A stretch of 64,000 nucleotides of DNA from Chitinophagaceae bacterium (lineage in GTDB: Bacteria > Bacteroidota > Bacteroidia > Chitinophagales > Chitinophagaceae). The stretch is taken from NCBI GenBank assembly GCA_016722465.1, contig JADKJC010000001.1:682001-746000 (forward strand), read 5' to 3'. The notes under the pieces are model-generated. The model searched no databases, had not been told where the DNA came from, and worked only from the letters and a program-made list of their open reading frames with translations. Both the position numbers and the translations under genes were made by a program. Positions 57,449-64,000 of the stretch are shown here, one piece after another (the stretch's first letter is position 1; each line of letters begins with the position of its first letter).

Positions 57449-57557
57449 AAGACAAAGCTGTGCCAAAGTTATAAATAAATGATATTCAATCATTTAGACA
57501 AGTTTTTCCAATGAAACTGTACGCTATTGATACAAAAACTGTACGCTTTTGATACAG
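57449..57557 (-). promoter_or_regulatory. Sigma-54-like box plus twin dyad operator, module C (HlyD operon)
   Basis: The minus strand shows TGGCACAGCTTTGTCTT (57465-57449), which resembles the E. coli glnAp2 sigma-54 core at most positions but has TC instead of GC at -13/-12. Two sites, CTGTACGCTATTGATACAA (57517-57535) and CTGTACGCTTTTGATACAG (57539-57557), begin 52 bp upstream and are 22 bp apart. Confidence 0.6.
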
Positions 57558-57610
57558 TTTATAATTTACTCCACAAATAATGAGTGATCTTGTCATTTTA
57601 CTGCACTTTA

Positions 57611-57796
57611 TCAGCGATTCCTTCTTTGTAAAAAACTTCTTTTATTCCGCTGGATGTTCCATAGATCAGCAGCACTGAATATTTTATTGCTGCTGGTTTT
57701 AAAGCCTGATGCCAGCACTTCACTGACAGCTGCAGTTAATGTTTTCAATTCTTCCTTACCCAATTGGAGAAATAAAGAGGTGTTTTGATGTCTCAT
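57611..57796 (-). CDS. 61-residue peptide gene under the shared regulatory module
   Basis: A 61-residue polypeptide, MRHQNTSLFLQLGKEELKTL at the start, followed by TAAVSEVLASGF, then ADLWNIQRNKRSFLQRRNR, a basic Arg/Asn-rich tail. No signal peptide or known domain. An EEL...L...VLASG pattern before a basic tail loosely resembles leader-type precursor peptides, and the basic end suggests nucleic acid, membrane or target binding; both are inference. Evidence for a real gene is its own promoter module D, laid out like that of the HlyD operon immediately downstream, and a good length-to-spacing fit. Confidence 0.6.
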   Translation of the reverse strand: MRHQNTSLFLQLGKEELKTLTAAVSEVLASGFKTSSNKIFSAADLWNIQRNKRSFLQRRNR

Positions 57797-57843
57797 GGTT
57801 ATAAATTTTTAGTTGTTACTGTTTTTGTTGACACCTATAGCAT

Positions 57844-57950
57844 AAGCAACAATGTGCCAGAAAAATTTAAACTGATTTTCAATGCTTTATAGAAATATTT
57901 GACCCTGGCCTGTACGCTTATGATACAGCGTATATCCTATTTTGATACAG
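57844..57950 (-). promoter_or_regulatory. Sigma-54-like box plus twin dyad operator, module D (61-residue peptide)
   Basis: TGGCAC at 57859-57854 (minus strand) is followed by ATTG then TTGC, the right elements but with one base less than the standard spacing. Sites CTGTACGCTTATGATACAG (57910-57928) and ATATCCTATTTTGATACAG (57932-57950, weaker left half) start 51 bp upstream and are 22 bp apart. Confidence 0.55.
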
Positions 57951-58213
57951 TCTATTACGAAATCTGTTTCCCCCTTCACTTCTACTACAAAAACATTAGT
58001 TGCAAATAATACCAAATGAAAAGCAGCAGGCAGGCATAGCCGGTTGATACTTCCATATAAATCAATAAAATTTCCATTAAATAAAAAGCAATTCCACAAT
58101 ACGGAATGATCTGTCATTTTCAATTTTACAAGTAATTGTAAATGAGATAGTTATTTATTGGCACAACTTGGGTAATACTATATACAACAACACAAAATCT
58201 AAAACCTAAGAAA
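57951..58213. other. Intergenic region between divergent genes, no gene seen
   Basis: The 263-base stretch separates the operator of module D from the plus-strand secreted protein gene. Possible short ORFs overlap the operator and look like chance. No clear TAnnTTTG element for the plus gene was found. Confidence 0.4.
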
Positions 58214-58792
58214 ATGAAAAAAGTAACTACCACCATCATCGCCCTCATCAGCATCGCTACTTCAGTTATCGCTAACAACTCAACCACTGTTTTAGCCGGT
58301 TCAACAGACAACAACAATGTAGTACTTAACTTTTCTGCTTCTAATAACAGCCGCTTTGAAATTGAGCGTTCATTTTACAGTAACAACTTTACTACCATCG
58401 CTACCCTGCAATCTGCATTTGTAAGCAACTTCAGGATCAATGACAATGCTGCTGAATTAGCAGGAAGGAAAATTGCTTACTACCGTGTAAAACAAATTGC
58501 TGCTGACGGAACTGTTACTTACAGCAACACAACTGTGGTTAACTTAGAAGGTACTCCAACTGCTACTGTTACAAAAAACACCAACATCAACTTTACTGCT
58601 GCACAAAATGGTAACGCTGTAATCAAAGTAATGAGCACTACAGGTAAAACAGTGATCGTAAATAGCAACACTGCAACAAGGGGTAACAACACCGTAGCAA
58701 TAGCAACAACTGATTTGTCAAAAGGAATTTATACTGCGGTAGTTTCTGTAAATGGTGTAGTAGTAGCTACTCAAAAAGTAATTGCTGAATAA
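58214..58792 (+). CDS. Secreted protein with type IX-like C-terminal sorting domain
   Basis: A 192-residue protein with signal peptide MKKVTTTIIALISIATSVIA. A fibronectin-like or beta-sandwich region (residues about 30-110, FEIERSFYSNNFTTIATLQ and YYRVKQIAADGTVTYSNTTVV) resembles the module often found just before the sorting domain in large Bacteroidota proteins. The last 75 residues (INFTAAQNGNAVIKVMSTTG, then LSKGIYTAVVSVNGVVVATQ) fit a Por/type IX secretion C-terminal domain. In effect it is a sorting domain with no large cargo. A strong terminator follows. Confidence 0.75.
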   Translation: MKKVTTTIIALISIATSVIANNSTTVLAGSTDNNNVVLNFSASNNSRFEIERSFYSNNFTTIATLQSAFVSNFRINDNAAELAGRKIAYYRVKQIAADGTVTYSNTTVVNLEGTPTATVTKNTNINFTAAQNGNAVIKVMSTTGKTVIVNSNTATRGNNTVAIATTDLSKGIYTAVVSVNGVVVATQKVIAE

Positions 58793-58819
58793 TCAACAGA
58801 TAATAACTACTCAATCGCA

Positions 58820-58850
58820 AAAAGCAGCCTGTAACCAGGCTGCTTTTTTG
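58820..58850 (+). terminator. Rho-independent terminator after the sorting-domain protein gene
   Basis: AAAAGCAGCCTG pairs perfectly with CAGGCTGCTTTT around a 4-base TAAC loop; the T-run continues. It is 28 bases after the stop. Confidence 0.9.
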
Positions 58851-59004
58851 TATTTTTTTCAGGGTGATTTATTCTGGCCAGTTGCAGTAGTGGCTTTGCT
58901 TAATCCTATCCAGGCCTGCCTTATCACAATAATATTACAAAAAACTCCGTTTTATCCTTGGTTTTTAATGCAATAATTGCGTTAAGATCTGAATATCCAA
59001 TCCA

Positions 59005-59376
59005 ATGCATACAAAACAAAATAAATATTTGTACGGCAGTTTTTTGTTTGTACTTATCGCAGTTTTCAGCATTGCTGTGTCTGCTGCTAAAGCCGCACCG
59101 CCAGTACTGGATGGCGTTTTACTGGATAAACAATCTCTCCATTTTTCCGGCGACCATAGTAATGATCATTCTTCATTTTTTGCGGATTATGTAAGGCATT
59201 TTAAAAGTGCTTTTGGTAAACATGAAATTGTAGCCAGGGAACAAACCAGCTATATCCATACTGAAAATGGCGGAATCATTACCAGCGATACCTGGGCTAA
59301 ACAAAAAAAAATAAATAAAAATCCAATTCTTTACCTGCTGAGAAAACAGGTTAACCGACCAGAATGGCAAAACTGA
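59005..59376 (+). CDS. Hypothetical exported 123-residue protein
   Basis: Not recognised. Residues about 8-30 (YLYGSFLFVLIAVFSIAVSA) form a signal peptide or anchor. The rest is hydrophilic with several histidines (SGDHSNDHSSFFADYVRHF) and a lysine-rich stretch (AKQKKINKNP). It ends seven bases before the giant surface protein start, so the two are co-transcribed; it may be an accessory to that protein or of no related function. Confidence 0.6.
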   Translation: MHTKQNKYLYGSFLFVLIAVFSIAVSAAKAAPPVLDGVLLDKQSLHFSGDHSNDHSSFFADYVRHFKSAFGKHEIVAREQTSYIHTENGGIITSDTWAKQKKINKNPILYLLRKQVNRPEWQN

Positions 59377-59383
59377 TAAAACC

Positions 59384-62300
59384 ATGAAATCTACTTTAGT
59401 TTATCTATTGAAAGCTGATAAGGCAATATCCAGGATATTGCTTTTCGCCGTTTACTGCATAATGCTTGTAAGCAGTCCGGCTATTGGGCAAACAGTCACC
59501 AAACAATTTTACTTATCCGATCCTTCACAGGCATTGGACAGGGTAGATCCGGTGGCTACTGCAGATGCAACAATTGCCCAAACTGCAGCGTTGACTCCAA
59601 CATCTCAATACCTGTATGCCTTTCGGGGTGCTGCAAGAACTGACTTCTGGAGGTACAGCATCGCTTCAAATGCCTGGACCGCCATGGCATCCACCCCCGG
59701 TACAGTTTCAAGAGGAGCAGCACTTGCAACCAACGGAACATACATTTACGCACTGCGTGGAAATACAACTGATTTCTGGAGGTATGACCCTGCCACCAAC
59801 GGTTGGTCAGTAATGGCATCCGCACCATCGTCAGTTTCTTATGGTGCAGCCCTTGTACATGTTAATGGAATAATCTATGCATTGCAGGGGGGTAACAACA
59901 ATACCTTTTGGAAATATACCATTGCCACCAATACCTGGTCGGTAGTAGCTACTACTTCTGCCAATGTTGGATGGGGTGGCTCATTAACCACCAATGGCAC
60001 CGATGTATTTGCATTGAGAGGTGCCGGCACCAATGCTTTTTGGAAGTATACTGTTGCAACCAACACATGGTCTGCCCTGGCAAGTTTGCCAGCAGCTGCA
60101 GACGGAGGTGGTTCGTTAAGTTTTGATGGAAATGCTATTTATGCATTGCGTGGGGCTACTACCAATAATTTTTACAAATACAATGTAAGCACCAACACCT
60201 GGTCAACCCTTGCCAATACACCCAATACGATATACAGAGGCGGTGCACTTGCATCAAATGACCCTACCAGTTATGCATTAAGGGGTAGTGCATCAAATAG
60301 TTTTTATGCTTTTAATGGTACTTCATGGTCTTCATTGGCCAATACCCCATCCAATGTTGACTCAGGTGGAGCAGTTATTAAATTGGGCATAACAGGAAAA
60401 ACCACCAGTTTTACGAAATCCCCTGCATTTTGCAGTGCCTTCACAATAAAAGCCGGCACTGTTACTGTAAACAACTATATCAGTATTGTGTATGGAACAA
60501 TGCCGGCTAACCCGGCGATAACTGCCACTTTAAGATATGGAGCAACAAATGTTATTACGCTTTCCAATCCTGTATACAATAGCGCCACTGGACTTTTAAC
60601 ATGGACAGGTACTTTAGCTGCTGACGTAACCGTGCCTGCTGCACAGGCGCTGGTGCTTGATATTACAACCAATCAACCGAATGTATCATTCATGATACAG
60701 TACGACAGCCAGACCAAGCCATCCAAAATTGATCTGCAAACATCAACCAATGTAAATATTACTTCAGTAAATGTTTATAATGCTGCTTATCCTTTAGGCA
60801 GTATTGTTACAAACGTATTGGGTGGAGCCACAAGGTACATCCGCACAACAGTAACCAACCCAACCGGCAATGCTGATATTACCGGGGTGGATGTAACAGT
60901 TACGCCACCCGGCACAACAACTGCTTCCACGCAGGTTGCCGCTTCAGGATGTACAAAAGTTTATGAAAGTGTTTGGGCCGTTCCGAACGGACAACCGTCC
61001 TTTACCATCAGCGCCACTGCCAAAGATGGATATGAAAATACCATTACCCATTCAAGGAACATTACTGTTGCCGGCTGTTCCAGTTGTCCACCTTCTGCCA
61101 ACCTGGATATTGCAACCGGCAATGGTGGAGAACCACTGGATATTGATGTACTGGCAAACGATACTGATCCAAATAATGATATCGACCCGGCATCATTAAC
61201 CGTAACCGTTCAGCCAAAGAATGGCGATGTAATCATTGATAATAATAAGATTACCTATCTGCCGAACGGTACTTTCCAGGGAAATGATACCCTTACGTAT
61301 GAAATTTGTGATAATTCATTACCAACGCCACTTTGCTCCAGCACACAGGTAATCATTACCATATTACCGGTGGCATTTAATACCTGTGCTGATGCAACCC
61401 AGCCCAAGACATATTATATACCTTATGCTGAAGATGCAGCACAGGTAGCATTGGTAAAATCCGGAAGTGTTTCATTACCTACCACCAACATACGCACCAT
61501 CATCAGCATAAAAGTTTCTTATCCTGGTATGACGCTGGTATGGGATCATTGGGAAGATGGATATGAAGCAAACATTGTTAACCCAACGCAATCTTCAACA
61601 CAGGTTTGGGGCGATGGCAATCTTTACAATGGTATTGCCCCGGGATATCCAACTGATATCATTCCCCCGGGTGCCAGCATTGTGCTCGACAATACAATGC
61701 CTACTCCAAGGGTAGCGTCAAACCTGTTTTTTGATGGTAAAGACAAATTGTATACAACCGGCCAGGTATCTGTAACCCAGGTTTGTGGTGAACCATCAAC
61801 CATTGCAGTTCAGTGTATGAAAACCAATGTAACTTCTTTCCCTAATGAATATGGTAAGCAGTTTACTTTGCCGGTTGGTCAAGACCTCCCTAGCCGTGAT
61901 TTCCAGTACACAGCTCTTTTCATAAGGGCTTCAAGTAACAATACTGCCATCCAGATAGACAGGGATAATGATGGCGATTTTGAAACCAATTTTACACTTA
62001 ACGAAGGACAGGTAATGAGGGTAGATGATGCAACAGCGCCAGCAGGAGTAAAAATTAAAGCAGGCTCCGTTATTACCAGTGATAAACCTATTGGCGTAGA
62101 TGCACATTTTGCCGGAGTTGATAATTTTTCTTCAAGAGAAATACCTGTTTTCCCGGCTACCTGGTATTCCAATACCTATTATACACCGGTTCCAACAACC
62201 GGGCCCGGCACTGCGCCACATGATACTGCAGTAGTTATGTTATACAATAGTTTGAACAGGGATATCAATATCAACTGGACATCAGGCACACCTTCCAGCG

Positions 62301-64000
62301 GCACCATTTTGTTAAGGGCAAATTCTTCTGAAAGATTTGCAATGCCACTTTCATCATCTGTAGCTTATAAGTTTGTTAATCCAACCAAAGAGTCATTTGT
62401 TGCACTTGAAATTGTTGACTCCTACACGCCCGGTGGAGGTGGAAACGATGGTTCAACAAGAGATTGGGCTTTTAACTTAATATCAGAAGCAAGGCTTACC
62501 GATTTTGCAAGTATTGCCTGGGGGCCCGGTTCCACCGATATGACCAGGAACGATAACCCCATTTGGGTTACCCCAAGTGCCAATACCACGGTATATGTAA
62601 AGTATGACGGGGATGTATTGAACGGGGTAAACATAAGCCCCTGCGGCTTAAAATATGATGTTGCCATCCCGGTAAATTATCTCAACCATATCAGGATAAA
62701 AGATGCATCGGATAATAATCAGAGTGGTACAGCTGTATATACCTGCAATGGCGCTAAAATTGCCGCTGTGTATGGTGAAGACCCTGAAACTGCATTGACT
62801 GCAAACCCAAGCTGGGATGTGGGCAGCACCATTCAGCCTTTCTGTAAAGAAAAACTGCTGATAGCAAACGACGATTATGCCGTAACAATGATCAATACAC
62901 CTGTAACAATTAATGTTATAAAAAATGATGCAGGCTTTTTGTCAATCATCGATCCGGCTACTGTAAGCACTGCCGGCCTGGAAGTAGTACCACAACATGG
63001 CACCATTAAGATCAACAGGGACGGAAGCATTGTGTATATACCCAACCCTGGTTTTAGCGGACAGGATACATTCCAGTACACGGTATGCTCAACCCCATTC
63101 CCTGTAGTATGTGCTACAGCAACTGTTTACATCAACATCAGCGGATGCCCTTCTCCTTCCGGTATGAATATCATCAGCGGACAGGTATTCCTGGATAAAA
63201 ACCAGGATGGCGTAAAGAATGACGGCGGTACGGGATTATCCCCTGCAAAAATTTACCTGTATATTGACGGCAATTGCAATAATAGCATTAACACCAACGA
63301 ATTGGTTGATTCTGCCAACGTAGATATCAATGGCTATTACCAGTTTATTAAAGCACCTGAAAAAATAGTTGCTGATAATTTTGGCCTGCCAGGTGGCGGA
63401 AACAGTTGTGCCTCAGGGTCCGACGGTACCGCTCTGTGGAAAAATGACTGGAAGGATGCAGCCGACCCTTCCAGCGGATTTTGCGTTTCACCGGCACAGT
63501 CAGCAGCCAATACGGATGTGGAAATTGTTCAGGACAGTACCTTTGGTTATGCCCTCAGGCTGGATGATGTCAGCAGGTCTGCAACAAGGGAATTTAACCT
63601 GGAATTTGCTACCAAAGCATTCCTTAATTTCTCTTACCGCAAGGCAACCACCTCATTAACAACGGGGGAAAATATTTTTGTTCAGTTGTCAAATGATGGC
63701 TCCACCTTTAATACCATTTATACCATCTCCGGTAACGGCACCTATAATGCCAGCTATGTTGATATAGCAAATATTCCCATTACTGTAGCTACTTATAATT
63801 CCAGCAACAAAACATTTATACGTTTTGCTACCAGCAGTAATGTAGATGAAGGTGATCTTGTATTCATTGATAATGTTTCACTCAAATTTTTGCAGTACGA
63901 TCAATGTTACCTGATAGGTGTTTCTCCAACTTCATTACCGGCCAATGTTTCATTAACTACATCAGCCACGCAGGCTTTTAAATTCAATACTTCCGGCACT
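59384..64000 (+). CDS. Giant multi-domain surface protein (5' part)
   Basis: The reading frame is open from ATG 59384 to the right edge, 1539 codons, without a stop. A hydrophobic stretch around residues 16-35 (SRILLFAVYCIMLVSSPAIG) is the signal peptide after an unusually long polar start. Residues about 75-325 contain six kelch-like blades of the form IYALRG...FWKY...NTWS. After a beta-rich region come a cadherin/VCBS-like module (about 567-660: LDIDVLANDTDPNNDIDPAS, LPNGTFQGNDTLTYEICDN), a long part around 660-1160, a second like module (about 1161-1245: NDDYAVTMINTPVTINV), and an SdrD-B-like module (about 1260-1320: SGQVFLDKNQDGVKNDG). It is probably an adhesin or surface-layer protein secreted by type IX; the C-terminal domain would prove it but is outside the window. 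Confidence 0.85.
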   Translation, partial: MKSTLVYLLKADKAISRILLFAVYCIMLVSSPAIGQTVTKQFYLSDPSQALDRVDPVATADATIAQTAALTPTSQYLYAFRGAARTDFWRYSIASNAWTAMASTPGTVSRGAALATNGTYIYALRGNTTDFWRYDPATNGWSVMASAPSSVSYGAALVHVNGIIYALQGGNNNTFWKYTIATNTWSVVATTSANVGWGGSLTTNGTDVFALRGAGTNAFWKYTVATNTWSALASLPAAADGGGSLSFDGNAIYALRGATTNNFYKYNVSTNTWSTLANTPNTIYRGGALASNDPTSYALRGSASNSFYAFNGTSWSSLANTPSNVDSGGAVIKLGITGKTTSFTKSPAFCSAFTIKAGTVTVNNYISIVYGTMPANPAITATLRYGATNVITLSNPVYNSATGLLTWTGTLAADVTVPAAQALVLDITTNQPNVSFMIQYDSQTKPSKIDLQTSTNVNITSVNVYNAAYPLGSIVTNVLGGATRYIRTTVTNPTGNADITGVDVTVTPPGTTTASTQVAASGCTKVYESVWAVPNGQPSFTISATAKDGYENTITHSRNITVAGCSSCPPSANLDIATGNGGEPLDIDVLANDTDPNNDIDPASLTVTVQPKNGDVIIDNNKITYLPNGTFQGNDTLTYEICDNSLPTPLCSSTQVIITILPVAFNTCADATQPKTYYIPYAEDAAQVALVKSGSVSLPTTNIRTIISIKVSYPGMTLVWDHWEDGYEANIVNPTQSSTQVWGDGNLYNGIAPGYPTDIIPPGASIVLDNTMPTPRVASNLFFDGKDKLYTTGQVSVTQVCGEPSTIAVQCMKTNVTSFPNEYGKQFTLPVGQDLPSRDFQYTALFIRASSNNTAIQIDRDNDGDFETNFTLNEGQVMRVDDATAPAGVKIKAGSVITSDKPIGVDAHFAGVDNFSSREIPVFPATWYSNTYYTPVPTTGPGTAPHDTAVVMLYNSLNRDININWTSGTPSSGTILLRANSSERFAMPLSSSVAYKFVNPTKESFVALEIVDSYTPGGGGNDGSTRDWAFNLISEARLTDFASIAWGPGSTDMTRNDNPIWVTPSANTTVYVKYDGDVLNGVNISPCGLKYDVAIPVNYLNHIRIKDASDNNQSGTAVYTCNGAKIAAVYGEDPETALTANPSWDVGSTIQPFCKEKLLIANDDYAVTMINTPVTINVIKNDAGFLSIIDPATVSTAGLEVVPQHGTIKINRDGSIVYIPNPGFSGQDTFQYTVCSTPFPVVCATATVYINISGCPSPSGMNIISGQVFLDKNQDGVKNDGGTGLSPAKIYLYIDGNCNNSINTNELVDSANVDINGYYQFIKAPEKIVADNFGLPGGGNSCASGSDGTALWKNDWKDAADPSSGFCVSPAQSAANTDVEIVQDSTFGYALRLDDVSRSATREFNLEFATKAFLNFSYRKATTSLTTGENIFVQLSNDGSTFNTIYTISGNGTYNASYVDIANIPITVATYNSSNKTFIRFATSSNVDEGDLVFIDNVSLKFLQYDQCYLIGVSPTSLPANVSLTTSATQAFKFNTSGT

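Noticed and set aside
57887..58123. A 78-codon minus-strand ORF across module D
   Set aside because: It runs over the operator sites, has no family-like features, and its position upstream of the 61-residue gene is better explained as regulatory DNA.

Overview
The window looks like chromosome from a member of the Bacteroidota, most likely Chitinophagaceae or a close relative (inference). The signs are TAnnTTTG -7 promoter elements, many secreted proteins with a VGIGTxxP amino-terminal module, a type IX secretion-like carboxy-terminal domain, and long runs of 800-residue FtsX/MacB-like permeases. I found no rRNA, tRNA, CRISPR array or transposase.

Region 1-24.6 kb is mostly housekeeping and metabolism: the tail of a lipoprotein-release-type permease, a transketolase N-terminal subunit with no C-terminal partner beside it, a WecA-like sugar-phosphate transferase, frr, a sterol-desaturase-family gene (frameshifted), a subtilisin-like lipoprotein (frameshifted), an HsdR_N-type small protein, AMP nucleosidase, an Ldh-family oxidoreductase, aspartate kinase, a YadA-head-like secreted protein, queA, a 1220-residue TraB/GumN-type secreted protein, a double-ATPase peptide-type ABC protein, a YebC-family regulator, a secreted protein of five 44-residue repeats, a small membrane protein, and a tauE-moaA-moaD-moaE cluster.

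Region 24.7-57.8 kb is the standout: a co-directional (minus strand) block that reads, in transcription order, 61-residue peptide gene, HlyD/MacA-like adaptor, 73-residue secreted peptide gene, LolD/MacB-type ATPase, eleven consecutive paralogous eight-helix FtsX/MacB-like permeases, a second LolD/MacB-type ATPase, and a TolC-like outer-membrane protein. All parts of a tripartite envelope export machine are present, with the permease multiplied elevenfold. Four places in the block carry the same regulatory layout: a TGGCAC sigma-54-like -24 box (the -12 part is imperfect) with a pair of TGTnCG-type dyads starting 50-53 bp upstream and spaced 21-22 bp. They lie before the 61-residue gene, before the HlyD gene, before permease 5 and before the second ATPase, suggesting one regulator drives several segments of the block. 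No such regulator or sensor kinase is in the window.

Region 58.1-64 kb encodes secreted proteins: a 192-residue protein with a type IX-like sorting domain, a 123-residue exported protein, and the first 1539 codons of a giant surface protein (kelch-like blades, cadherin/Ig-like modules, SdrD-B-like module) that runs off the end.

Seven genes are each broken by what looks like a single-base insertion or deletion, five of them in A/T runs. Homopolymer errors in the assembly are as likely as real decay, so every pseudogene call here is provisional.
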